This document shows positions 1 to 12,078 of a DNA stretch of 64,000 nucleotides, one piece after another; positions within the stretch are counted from its first letter, which is position 1, and every line of letters begins with the position of its first letter. The notes beneath the pieces were generated by a model. It searched no databases and was not told the DNA's origin. It saw only the letters and a program-made list of their open reading frames with translations. The DNA lies in contig JBBELK010000818.1 of assembly GCA_037783545.1 (NCBI GenBank), positions 186,001 to 250,000 on the forward strand, written 5' to 3'. The stretch comes from Henricia sp. BOLD:AAB3569 (Eukaryota > Echinodermata > Asteroidea > Spinulosida > Echinasteridae). A program made the translations under genes and the position numbers.

Positions 1-297
1 CGGCAATTTGGTCAAAGTGTGGTCCAAACGTCGGCAAATTTGGAGGTCGAAAAATGTTCCGACGAACTTCAAATTTTGCATGCCCTAAACTCTCTATATT
101 GCGCACTTGTCATAAAAAATTGACAGACTTTCGCCGGGAAATGGCAGAGAAATTTCAAAGTTTAGAAAAAACTGGGTTGAGGCTTCCTGACTGCTCTCAC
201 GCAAACCGTGGCTGTCTGTACACACCTCTTTGGGGTACTCCTGAGTTGTGCGCATGCTCAGTCATTCGGACTGTCGTTAACGCACCGCAGTTTGGCT
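1..297 (+). repeat. Reference copy of the 297-bp satellite monomer
   Basis: This copy matches the consensus. By hand count it has 68 C, 70 G and 16 CpG. It contains one GTTAAC (HpaI) site at 277-282, so HpaI should cut the array into a 297-bp ladder. It also contains two GCATGC (SphI) sites, at 88-93 and 252-257. Short internal repeats are visible: CGGCAATTTGG at 1-11 against CGGCAAATTTGG at 32-43, TTGC before and after a 23-bp stretch, and TTCAAA at 68-73 and 154-159. The last two pairs bracket deletions seen in variant copies. A small hairpin-like element GTTC-CGAC-GAAC lies near 56-67. A-runs occur at about 50-54, 114-119 and 175-180. One frame has no stop through all 99 codons, which explains the long spurious reading frames. 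Confidence 0.95.
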
Positions 298-3200
298 CGG
301 CAATTTGGTCAAAGTGTGGTCCAAACGTCGGCAAATTTGGAGGTCGAAAAATGTTCCGACGAACTTCAAATTTTGCATGCCCTAAACTCTCTATATTGCG
401 CACTTGTCATAAAAAATTGACAGACTTTCGCCGGGAAATGGCAGAGAAATTTCAAAGTTTAGAAAAAACTGGGTTGAGGCTTCCTGACTGCTCTCACGCA
501 AACCGTGGCTGTCTGTACACACCTCTTTGGGGTACTCCTGAGTTGTGCGCATGCTCAGTCATTCGGACTGTCGTTAACGCACCGCAGTTTGGCTCGGCAA
601 TTTGGTCAAAGTGTGGTCCAAACGTCGGCAAATTTGGAGGTCGAAAAATGTTCCGACGAACTTCAAATTTTGCATGCCCTAAACTCTCTATATTGCGCAC
701 TTGTCATAAAAAATTGACAGACTTTCGCCGGGAAATGGCAGAGAAATTTCAAAGTTTAGAAAAAACTGGGTTGAGGCTTCCTGACTGCTCTCACGCAAAC
801 CGTGGCTGTCTGTACACACCTCTTTGGGGTACTCCTGAGTTGTGCGCATGCTCAGTCATTCGGACTGTCGTTAACGCACCGCAGTTTGGCTCGGCAATTT
901 GGTCAAAGTGTGGTCCAAACGTCGGCAAATTTGGAGGTCGAAAAATGTTCCGACGAACTTCAAATTTTGCATGCCCTAAACTCTCTATATTGCGCACTTG
1001 TCATAAAAAATTGACAGACTTTCGCCGGGAAATGAGCAGAGAAATTTCAAAGTTTAGAAAAAACTGGGTTGAGGCTTCCTGACTGCTCTCACGCAAACCG
1101 TGGCTGTCTGTACACACCTCTTTGGGGTACTCCTGAGTTGTGCGCATGCTCAGTCATTCGGACTGTCGTTAACGCACCGCAGTTTGGCTCGGCAATTTGG
1201 TCAAAGTGTGGTCCAAACGTCGGCAAATTTGGAGGTCGAAAAATGTTCCGACGAACTTCAAATTTTGCATGCCCTAAACTCTCTATATTGCGCACTTGTC
1301 ATAAAAAATTGACAGACTTTCGCCGGGAAATGGCAGAGAAATTTCAAAGTTTAGAAAAAACTGGGTTGAGGCTTCCTGACTGCTCTCACGCAAACCGTGG
1401 CTGTCTGTACACACCTCTTTGGGGTACTCCTGAGTTGTGCGCATGCTCAGTCATTCGGACTGTCGTTAACGCACCGCAGTTTGGCTCGGCAATTTGGTCA
1501 AAGTGTGGTCCAAACGTCGGCAAATTTGGAGGTCGAAAAATGTTCCGACGAACTTCAAATTTTGCATGCCCTAAACTCTCTATATTGCGCACTTGTCATA
1601 AAAAATTGACAGACTTTCGCCGGGAAATGGCAGAGAAATTTCAAAGTTTAGAAAAAACTGGGTTGAGGCTTCCTGACTGCTCTCACGCAAACCGTGGCTG
1701 TCTGTACACACCTCTTTGGGGTACTCCTGAGTTGTGCGCATGCTCAGTCATTCGGACTGTCGTTAACGCACCGCAGTTTGGCTCGGCAATTTGGTCAAAG
1801 TGTGGTCCAAACGTCGGCAAATTTGGAGGTCGAAAAATGTTCCGACGAACTTCAAATTTTGCATGCCCTAAACTCTCTATATTGCGCACTTGTCATAAAA
1901 AATTGACAGACTTTCGCCGGGAAATGGCAGAGAAATTTCAAAGTTTAGAAAAAACTGGGTTGAGGCTTCCTGACTGCTCTCACGCAAACCGTGGCTGTCT
2001 GTACACACCTCTTTGGGGTACTCCTGAGTTGTGCGCATGCTCAGTCATTCGGACTGTCGTTAACGCACCGCAGTTTGGCTCGGCAATTTGGTCAAAGTGT
2101 GGTCCAAACGTCGGCAAATTTGGAGGTCGAAAAATGTTCCGACGAACTTCAAATTTTGCATGCCCTAAACTCTCTATATTGCGCACTTGTCATAAAAAAT
2201 TGACAGACTTTCGCCGGGAAATGGCAGAGAAATTTCAAAGTTTAGAAAAAACTGGGTTGAGGCTTCCTGACTGCTCTCACGCAAACCGTGGCTGTCTGTA
2301 CACACCTCTTTGGGGTACTCCTGAGTTGTGCGCATGCTCAGTCATTCGGACTGTCGTTAACGCACCGCAGTTTGGCTCGGCAATTTGGTCAAAGTGTGGT
2401 CCAAACGTCGGCAAATTTGGAGGTCGAAAAATGTTCCGACGAACTTCAAATTTTGCATGCCCTAAACTCTCTATATTGCGCACTTGTCATAAAAAATTGA
2501 CAGACTTTCGCCGGGAAATGGCAGAGAAATTTCAAAGTTTAGAAAAAACTGGGTTGAGGCTTCCTGACTGCTCTCACGCAAACCGTGGCTGTCTGTACAC
2601 ACCTCTTTGGGGTACTCCTGAGTTGTGCGCATGCTCAGTCATTCGGACTGTCGTTAACGCACCGCAGTTTGGCTCGGCAATTTGGTCAAAGTGTGGTCCA
2701 AACGTCGGCAAATTTGGAGGTCGAAAAATGTTCCGACGAACTTCAAATTTTGCATGCCCTAAACTCTCTATATTGCGCACTTGTCATAAAAAATTGACAG
2801 ACTTTCGCCGGGAAATGGCAGAGAAATTTCAAAGTTTAGAAAAAACTGGGTTGAGGCTTCCTGACTGCTCTCACGCAAACCGTGGCTGTCTGTACACACC
2901 TCTTTGGGGTACTCCTGAGTTGTGCGCATGCTCAGTCATTCGGACTGTCGTTAACGCACCGCAGTTTGGCTCGGCAATTTGGTCAAAGTGTGGTCCAAAC
3001 GTCGGCAAATTTGGAGGTCGAAAAATGTTCCGACGAACTTCAAATTTTGCATGCCCTAAACTCTCTATATTGCGCACTTGTCATAAAAAATTGACAGACT
3101 TTCGCCGGGAAATGGCAGAGAAATTTCAAAGTTTAGAAAAAACTGGGTTGAGGCTTCCTGACTGCTCTCACGCAAACCGTGGCTGTCTGTACACACCTCT

Positions 3201-6200
3201 TTGGGGTACTCCTGAGTTGTGCGCATGCTCAGTCATTCGGACTGTCGTTAACGCACCGCAGTTTGGCTCGGCAATTTGGTCAAAGTGTGGTCCAAACGTC
3301 GGCAAATTTGGAGGTCGAAAAATGTTCCGACGAACTTCAAATTTTGCATGCCCTAAACTCTCTATATTGCGCACTTGTCATAAAAAATTGACAGACTTTC
3401 GCCGGGAAATGGCAGAGAAATTTCAAAGTTTAGAAAAAACTGGGTTGAGGCTTCCTGACTGCTCTCACGCAAACCGTGGCTGTCTGTACACACCTCTTTG
3501 GGGTACTCCTGAGTTGTGCGCATGCTCAGTCATTCGGACTGTCGTTAACGCACCGCAGTTTGGCTCGGCAATTTGGTCAAAGTGTGGTCCAAACGTCGGC
3601 AAATTTGGAGGTCGAAAAATGTTCCGACGAACTTCAAATTTTGCATGCCCTAAACTCTCTATATTGCGCACTTGTCATAAAAAATTGACAGACTTTCGCC
3701 GGGAAATGGCAGAGAAATTTCAAAGTTTAGAAAAAACTGGGTTGAGGCTTCCTGACTGCTCTCACGCAAACCGTGGCTGTCTGTACACACCTCTTTGGGG
3801 TACTCCTGAGTTGTGCGCATGCTCAGTCATTCGGACTGTCGTTAACGCACCGCAGTTTGGCTCGGCAATTTGGTCAAAGTGTGGTCCAAACGTCGGCAAA
3901 TTTGGAGGTCGAAAAATGTTCCGACGAACTTCAAATTTTGCATGCCCTAAACTCTCTATATTGCGCACTTGTCATAAAAAATTGACAGACTTTCGCCGGG
4001 AAATGGCAGAGAAATTTCAAAGTTTAGAAAAAACTGGGTTGAGGCTTCCTGACTGCTCTCACGCAAACCGTGGCTGTCTGTACACACCTCTTTGGGGTAC
4101 TCCTGAGTTGTGCGCATGCTCAGTCATTCGGACTGTCGTTAACGCACCGCAGTTTGGCTCGGCAATTTGGTCAAAGTGTGGTCCAAACGTCGGCAAATTT
4201 GGAGGTCGAAAAATGTTCCGACGAACTTCAAATTTTGCATGCCCTAAACTCTCTATATTGCGCACTTGTCATAAAAAATTGACAGACTTTCGCCGGGAAA
4301 TGGCAGAGAAATTTCAAAGTTTAGAAAAAACTGGGTTGAGGCTTCCTGACTGCTCTCACGCAAACCGTGGCTGTCTGTACACACCTCTTTGGGGTACTCC
4401 TGAGTTGTGCGCATGCTCAGTCATTCGGACTGTCGTTAACGCACCGCAGTTTGGCTCGGCAATTTGGTCAAAGTGTGGTCCAAACGTCGGCAAATTTGGA
4501 GGTCGAAAAATGTTCCGACGAACTTCAAATTTTGCATGCCCTAAACTCTCTATATTGCGCACTTGTCATAAAAAATTGACAGACTTTCGCCGGGAAATGG
4601 CAGAGAAATTTCAAAGTTTAGAAAAAACTGGGTTGAGGCTTCCTGACTGCTCTCACGCAAACCGTGGCTGTCTGTACACACCTCTTTGGGGTACTCCTGA
4701 GTTGTGCGCATGCTCAGTCATTCGGACTGTCGTTAACGCACCGCAGTTTGGCTCGGCAATTTGGTCAAAGTGTGGTCCAAACGTCGGCAAATTTGGAGGT
4801 CGAAAAATGTTCCGACGAACTTCAAATTTTGCATGCCCTAAACTCTCTATATTGCGCACTTGTCATAAAAAATTGACAGACTTTCGCCGGGAAATGGCAG
4901 AGAAATTTCAAAGTTTAGAAAAAACTGGGTTGAGGCTTCCTGACTGCTCTCACGCAAACCGTGGCTGTCTGTACACACCTCTTTGGGGTACTCCTGAGTT
5001 GTGCGCATGCTCAGTCATTCGGACTGTCGTTAACGCACCGCAGTTTGGCTCGGCAATTTGGTCAAAGTGTGGTCCAAACGTCGGCAAATTTGGAGGTCGA
5101 AAAATGTTCCGACGAACTTCAAATTTTGCATGCCCTAAACTCTCTATATTGCGCACTTGTCATAAAAAATTGACAGACTTTCGCCGGGAAATGGCAGAGA
5201 AATTTCAAAGTTTAGAAAAAACTGGGTTGAGGCTTCCTGACTGCTCTCACGCAAACCGTGGCTGTCTGTACACACCTCTTTGGGGTACTCCTGAGTTGTG
5301 CGCATGCTCAGTCATTCGGACTGTCGTTAACGCACCGCAGTTTGGCTCGGCAATTTGGTCAAAGTGTGGTCCAAACGTCGGCAAATTTGGAGGTCGAAAA
5401 ATGTTCCGACGAACTTCAAATTTTGCATGCCCTAAACTCTCTATATTGCGCACTTGTCATAAAAAATTGACAGACTTTCGCCGGGAAATGGCAGAGAAAT
5501 TTCAAAGTTTAGAAAAAACTGGGTTGAGGCTTCCTGACTGCTCTCACGCAAACCGTGGCTGTCTGTACACACCTCTTTGGGGTACTCCTGAGTTGTGCGC
5601 ATGCTCAGTCATTCGGACTGTCGTTAACGCACCGCAGTTTGGCTCGGCAATTTGGTCAAAGTGTGGTCCAAACGTCGGCAAATTTGGAGGTCGAAAAATG
5701 TTCCGACGAACTTCAAATTTTGCATGCCCTAAACTCTCTATATTGCGCACTTGTCATAAAAAATTGACAGACTTTCGCCGGGAAATGGCAGAGAAATTTC
5801 AAAGTTTAGAAAAAACTGGGTTGAGGCTTCCTGACTGCTCTCACGCAAACCGTGGCTGTCTGTACACACCTCTTTGGGGTACTCCTGAGTTGTGCGCATG
5901 CTCAGTCATTCGGACTGTCGTTAACGCACCGCAGTTTGGCTCGGCAATTTGGTCAAAGTGTGGTCCAAACGTCGGCAAATTTGGAGGTCGAAAAATGTTC
6001 CGACGAACTTCAAATTTTGCATGCCCTAAACTCTCTATATTGCGCACTTGTCATAAAAAATTGACAGACTTTCGCCGGGAAATGGCAGAGAAATTTCAAA
6101 GTTTAGAAAAAACTGGGTTGAGGCTTCCTGACTGCTCTCACGCAAACCGTGGCTGTCTGTACACACCTCTTTGGGGTACTCCTGAGTTGTGCGCATGCTC

Positions 6201-7325
6201 AGTCATTCGGACTGTCGTTAACGCACCGCAGTTTGGCTCGGCAATTTGGTCAAAGTGTGGTCCAAACGTCGGCAAATTTGGAGGTCGAAAAATGTTCCGA
6301 CGAACTTCAAATTTTGCATGCCCTAAACTCTCTATATTGCGCACTTGTCATAAAAAATTGACAGACTTTCGCCGGGAAATGGCAGAGAAATTTCAAAGTT
6401 TAGAAAAAACTGGGTTGAGGCTTCCTGACTGCTCTCACGCAAACCGTGGCTGTCTGTACACACCTCTTTGGGGTACTCCTGAGTTGTGCGCATGCTCAGT
6501 CATTCGGACTGTCGTTAACGCACCGCAGTTTGGCTCGGCAATTTGGTCAAAGTGTGGTCCAAACGTCGGCAAATTTGGAGGTCGAAAAATGTTCCGACGA
6601 ACTTCAAATTTTGCATGCCCTAAACTCTCTATATTGCGCACTTGTCATAAAAAATTGACAGACTTTCGCCGGGAAATGGCAGAGAAATTTCAAAGTTTAG
6701 AAAAAACTGGGTTGAGGCTTCCTGACTGCTCTCACGCAAACCGTGGCTGTCTGTACACACCTCTTTGGGGTACTCCTGAGTTGTGCGCATGCTCAGTCAT
6801 TCGGACTGTCGTTAACGCACCGCAGTTTGGCTCGGCAATTTGGTCAAAGTGTGGTCCAAACGTCGGCAAATTTGGAGGTCGAAAAATGTTCCGACGAACT
6901 TCAAATTTTGCATGCCCTAAACTCTCTATATTGCGCACTTGTCATAAAAAATTGACAGACTTTCGCCGGGAAATGGCAGAGAAATTTCAAAGTTTAGAAA
7001 AAACTGGGTTGAGGCTTCCTGACTGCTCTCACGCAAACCGTGGCTGTCTGTACACACCTCTTTGGGGTACTCCTGAGTTGTGCGCATGCTCAGTCATTCG
7101 GACTGTCGTTAACGCACCGCAGTTTGGCTCGGCAATTTGGTCAAAGTGTGGTCCAAACGTCGGCAAATTTGGAGGTCGAAAAATGTTCCGACGAACTTCA
7201 AATTTTGCATGCCCTAAACTCTCTATATTGCGCACTTGTCATAAAAAATTGACAGACTTTCGCCGGGAAATGGCAGAGAAATTTCAAAGTTTAGAAAAAA
7301 CTGGGTTGAGGCTTCCTGACTGCTC
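1..7325 (+). repeat. Homogeneous satellite block A
   Basis: About 24 consecutive monomers are indistinguishable from the consensus. The only departure I see is one extra A at 1035 (AATGAGCAG for AATGGCAG), which makes that copy 298 bp and shifts the open frame. From 1089 to 7029 the spacing is exactly 20 x 297 bp. Confidence 0.95.
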
Positions 7326-7617
7326 TCACGCAAACCGTGGCTGTCTGTACACACCTCTTTGGGGTACTCCTGAGTTGTGCGCATGCTCAGTCATTCGGAC
7401 TGTCGTTAACGCACCGTGGCTCGGCAATTTGGTCAAAGTGTGGTCCAAACGTCGGCAAATTTGGAGGTCGAAAAATGTTCCGACGAACTTCAAATTTTGC
7501 ATGCCCTAAACTCTCTATATTGCGCACTTGTCATAAAAAATTGACAGACTTTCGCCGGGAAATGGCAGAGAAATTTCAAAGTTTAGAAAAAACTGGGTTG
7601 AGGCTTCCTGACAGCTC
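7326..7617 (+). repeat. 292-bp monomer with a 5-bp deletion
   Basis: This copy lacks CAGTT at the 7416/7417 junction (GCACCG joined directly to TGGC). The following copy carries T to A at 7613. I find the 5-bp deletion nowhere else in the window, so it is a private variant or a consensus error. Confidence 0.9.
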
Positions 7618-10142
7618 TCACGCAAACCGTGGCTGTCTGTACACACCTCTTTGGGGTACTCCTGAGTTGTGCGCATGCTCAGTCATTCGGACTGTCGTTA
7701 ACGCACCGCAGTTTGGCTCGGCAATTTGGTCAAAGTGTGGTCCAAACGTCGGCAAATTTGGAGGTCGAAAAATGTTCCGACGAACTTCAAATTTTGCATG
7801 CCCTAAACTCTCTATATTGCGCACTTGTCATAAAAAATTGACAGACTTTCGCCGGGAAATGGCAGAGAAATTTCAAAGTTTAGAAAAAACTGGGTTGAGG
7901 CTTCCTGACTGCTCTCACGCAAACCGTGGCTGTCTGTACACACCTCTTTGGGGTACTCCTGAGTTGTGCGCATGCTCAGTCATTCGGACTGTCGTTAACG
8001 CACCGCAGTTTGGCTCGGCAATTTGGTCAAAGTGTGGTCCAAACGTCGGCAAATTTGGAGGTCGAAAAATGTTCCGACGAACTTCAAATTTTGCATGCCC
8101 TAAACTCTCTATATTGCGCACTTGTCATAAAAAATTGACAGACTTTCGCCGGGAAATGGCAGAGAAATTTCAAAGTTTAGAAAAAACTGGGTTGAGGCTT
8201 CCTGACTGCTCTCACGCAAACCGTGGCTGTCTGTACACACCTCTTTGGGGTACTCCTGAGTTGTGCGCATGCTCAGTCATTCGGACTGTCGTTAACGCAC
8301 CGCAGTTTGGCTCGGCAATTTGGTCAAAGTGTGGTCCAAACGTCGGCAAATTTGGAGGTCGAAAAATGTTCCGACGAACTTCAAATTTTGCATGCCCTAA
8401 ACTCTCTATATTGCGCACTTGTCATAAAAAATTGACAGACTTTCGCCGGGAAATGGCAGAGAAATTTCAAAGTTTAGAAAAAACTGGGTTGAGGCTTCCT
8501 GACTGCTCTCACGCAAACCGTGGCTGTCTGTACACACCTCTTTGGGGTACTCCTGAGTTGTGCGCATGCTCAGTCATTCGGACTGTCGTTAACGCACCGC
8601 AGTTTGGCTCGGCAATTTGGTCAAAGTGTGGTCCAAACGTCGGCAAATTTGGAGGTCGAAAAATGTTCCGACGAACTTCAAATTTTGCATGCCCTAAACT
8701 CTCTATATTGCGCACTTGTCATAAAAAATTGACAGACTTTCGCCGGGAAATGGCAGAGAAATTTCAAAGTTTAGAAAAAACTGGGTTGAGGCTTCCTGAC
8801 TGCTCTCACGCAAACCGTGGCTGTCTGTACACACCTCTTTGGGGTACTCCTGAGTTGTGCGCATGCTCAGTCATTCGGACTGTCGTTAACGCACCGCAGT
8901 TTGGCTCGGCAATTTGGTCAAAGTGTGGTCCAAACGTCGGCAAATTTGGAGGTCGAAAAATGTTCCGACGAACTTCAAATTTTGCATGCCCTAAACTCTC
9001 TATATTGCGCACTTGTCATAAAAAATTGACAGACTTTCGCCGGGAAATGGCAGAGAAATTTCAAAGTTTAGAAAAAACTGGGTTGAGGCTTCCTGACTGC
9101 TCTCACGCAAACCGTGGCTGTCTGTACACACCTCTTTGGGGTACTCCTGAGTTGTGCGCATGCTCAGTCATTCGGACTGTCGTTAACGCACCGCAGTTTG
9201 GCTCGGCAATTTGGTCAAAGTGTGGTCCAAACGTCGGCAAATTTGGAGGTCGAAAAATGTTCCGACGAACTTCAAATTTTGCATGCCCTAAACTCTCTAT
9301 ATTGCGCACTTGTCATAAAAAATTGACAGACTTTCGCCGGGAAATGGCAGAGAAATTTCAAAGTTTAGAAAAAACTGGGTTGAGGCTTCCTGACTGCTCT
9401 CACGCAAACCGTGGCTGTCTGTACACACCTCTTTGGGGTACTCCTGAGTTGTGCGCATGCTCAGTCATTCGGACTGTCGTTAACGCACCGCAGTTTGGCT
9501 CGGCAATTTGGTCAAAGTGTGGTCCAAACGTCGGCAAATTTGGAGGTCGAAAAATGTTCCGACGAACTTCAAATTTTGCATGCCCTAAACTCTCTATATT
9601 GCGCACTTGTCATAAAAAATTGACAGACTTTCGCCGGGAAATGGCAGAGAAATTTCAAAGTTTAGAAAAAACTGGGTTGAGGCTTCCTGACTGCTCTCAC
9701 GCAAACCGTGGCTGTCTGTACACACCTCTTTGGGGTACTCCTGAGTTGTGCGCATGCTCAGTCATTCGGACTGTCGTTAACGCACCGCAGTTTGGCTCGG
9801 CAATTTGGTCAAAGTGTGGTCCAAACGTCGGCAAATTTGGAGGTCGAAAAATGTTCCGACGAACTTCAAATTTTGCATGCCCTAAACTCTCTATATTGCG
9901 CACTTGTCATAAAAAATTGACAGACTTTCGCCGGGAAATGGCAGAGAAATTTCAAAGTTTAGAAAAAACTGGGTTGAGGCTTCCTGACTGCTCTCACGCA
10001 AACCGTGGCTGTCTGTACACACCTCTTTGGGGTACTCCTGAGTTGTGCGCATGCTCAGTCATTCGGACTGTCGTTAACGCACCGCAGTTTGGCTCGGCAA
10101 TTTGGTCAAAGTGTGGTCCAAACGTCGGCAAATTTGGAGGTC
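7618..10142 (+). repeat. Homogeneous satellite block B
   Basis: Eight exact 297-bp steps run from 7618 to 9994, with no departures seen until the extra A at 10144-10149. Confidence 0.95.
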
Positions 10143-12078
10143 GAAAAAATGTTCCGACGAACTTCAAATTTTGCATGCCCTAAACTCTCTATATTGCGCA
10201 CTTGTCGTAAAAAATTGACAGACTTTCGCCGGGAAATGGCAGAGAAATTTCAAAGTTTAGAAAAAACTGGGTTGAGGCTTCCTGACTGCTCTCACGCAAA
10301 CCGTGGCTGTCTCTACACACCTCTTTGGGGTACTCCTGAGTTGTGCGCATGCTCAGTCATTCGACTGTCGTTAACGCACCGCAGTTTGGCTCGGCAATTT
10401 GGTCAAAGTGTGGTCCAAACGTCGGCAAATTTGGAGGTCGAAAAATGTTCCGACGAACTTCAAATTTTGCATGCCCTAAACTCTCTATATTGCGCACTTG
10501 TCATAAAAAATTGACAGACTTTCGCCAGGAAATGGCAGAGAAATTTCAAAGTTTAGAAAAAACTGGGTTGAGGCTTCCTGACTGCTCTCACGCAAACCGT
10601 GGCTGTCTGTACACACCTCTTTGGGGTACTCCTGAGTTGTGCGCATGCTCAGTCATTCGGACTGTCGTTAACGCACCGCAGTTTGGCTCGGCAATTTGGT
10701 CAAAGTGTGGTCCAAACGTCGGCAAATTTGGAGGTCGAAAAATGTTCCGACGAACTTCAAATTTTGCATGCCCTAAAACTCTCTATATTGCGCACTTGTC
10801 ATAAAAAATTGACAGACTTTCGCCGGGAAATGGCAGAGAAATTTCAAAGTTTAGAAAAAACTGGGTTGAGGCTTCCTGACTGCTCTCACGCAAACCGTGG
10901 CTGTCTCTACACACCTCTTTGGGGTACTCCTGAGTTGTGCGCATGCTCAGTCATTCGGACTGTCGTTAACGCACCGCAGTTTGGCTCGGCAATTTGGTCA
11001 AAGTGTGGTCCAAACGTCGGCAAATTTGGAGGTCGAAAAATGTTCCGACGAACTTCAAATTTTGCATGCCCTAAACTCTCTATATTGCGCACTTGTCATA
11101 AAAAATTGACAGACTTTCGCCGGGAAATGGCAGAGAAATTTCAAAGTTTAGAAAAAAATGGGTTGAGGCTTCCTGACTGCTCTCACGCAAACCGTGGCTG
11201 TCTGTACACACCTCTTTGGGGTACTCCTGAGTTGTGCGCATGCTCAGTCATTCGGACTGTCGTTAACGCACCGCAGTTTGGCTCGGCAATTTGGTCAAAG
11301 TGTGGTCCAAACGTCGGCAAATTTGGAGTCGAAAATGTTCCGACGAACTTCAAATTTTGCATGCCCTAAACTCTCTATATTGCGCACTTGTCATAAAAAA
11401 TTGACAGACTTTCGCCGGGAAATGGCAGAGAAATTTCAAAGTTTAGAAAAAACTGGGTTGAGGCTTCCTGACTGCTCTCACGCAAACCGTGGCTGTCTGT
11501 ACACACCTCTTTGGGGTACTCCTGAGTTGTGCGCATGCTCAGTCATTCGGACTGTCGTTAACGCACCGCAGTTTGGCTCGGCAATTTGGTCAAAGTGTGG
11601 TCCAAACGTCGGCAAATTTGGAGGTCGAAAAATGTTCCGACGAACTTCAAATTTTGCATGCCCTAAACTCTCTATATTGCGCACTTGTCATAAAAAATTG
11701 ACAGACTTTCGCCGGGAAATGGCAGAGAAATTTCAAAGTTTAGAAAAAACTGGGTTGAGGCTTCCTGACTGCTCTCACGCAAACCGTGGCTGTCTGTACA
11801 CACCTCTTTGGGGTACTCCTGAGTTGTGCGCATGCTCAGTCATTCGGACTGTCGTTAACGCACCGCAGTTTGGCTCGGCAATTTGGTCAAAGTGTGGTCC
11901 AAACGTCGGCAAATTTGGAGGTCGAAAAATGTTCCGACGAACTTCAAATTTTGCATGCCCTAAACTCTCTATATTGCGCACTTGTCATAACAAATTGAAA
12001 ATTGACAGACTTTCGCCGGGAAATGGCAGAGAAATTTCAAAGTTTAGAAAAAACTGGGTTGAGGCTTCCTGACTGCTC
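10143..12078 (+). repeat. Variant island inside the array
   Basis: About seven successive copies carry changes: one extra A in the run at 10144-10149, A to G at 10207, G to C at 10313, loss of one G near 10364, G to A at 10527, one extra A near 10776, G to C again at 10907, C to A at 11158, and two 1-bp losses between 11327 and 11335. The same G to C occurs in two copies two monomers apart, which suggests a shared history rather than only sequencing noise. Confidence 0.85.
11775..12078 (+). repeat. 304-bp monomer with a 7-bp tandem duplication
   Basis: At 11991-12003 the usual ATAAAAAATTGACAG becomes ATAACAAATTGAAAATTGACAG-like sequence. AAATTGA is duplicated in tandem and one A is replaced by C at 11991. 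Spacing to the next copy is 304 bp, which confirms a net gain of 7. Confidence 0.9.

Noticed and set aside
48..68. CENP-B box (minus strand GTTCGTCGGAACATTT)
   Set aside because: TTCG and the following A fit the CENP-B consensus spacing, but the required CGGG half is absent, so only part of the core matches.
118..150. Bacterial-type promoter: TTGACA within AAAAAATTGACAGAC
   Set aside because: There is no -10 element at 16-18 bp downstream, and the array is eukaryotic in character.
1..297. Monomer as an internal dimer of two about 148-bp halves
   Set aside because: Only short AT-rich matches such as AATTT and CAAAG line up at that offset. The similarity is too weak to claim.
197..403. A 68-codon minus-strand frame and a 70-codon plus-strand frame recurring in every monomer
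   Set aside because: They are other-frame shadows of the same repeat. They recur at 297-bp steps with no sign of selection or of a start context.
1069..7509. 2146-codon open frame, and similar giants at 7337-10183, 12002-14965, 30788-37039, 37026-41882, 41809-46248 and 57244-60471
   Set aside because: They are the 99-codon stop-free frame of the satellite read through many identical copies. They start and stop wherever a 1-bp indel shifts phase, carry no recognisable domain, and tolerate nonsense changes.
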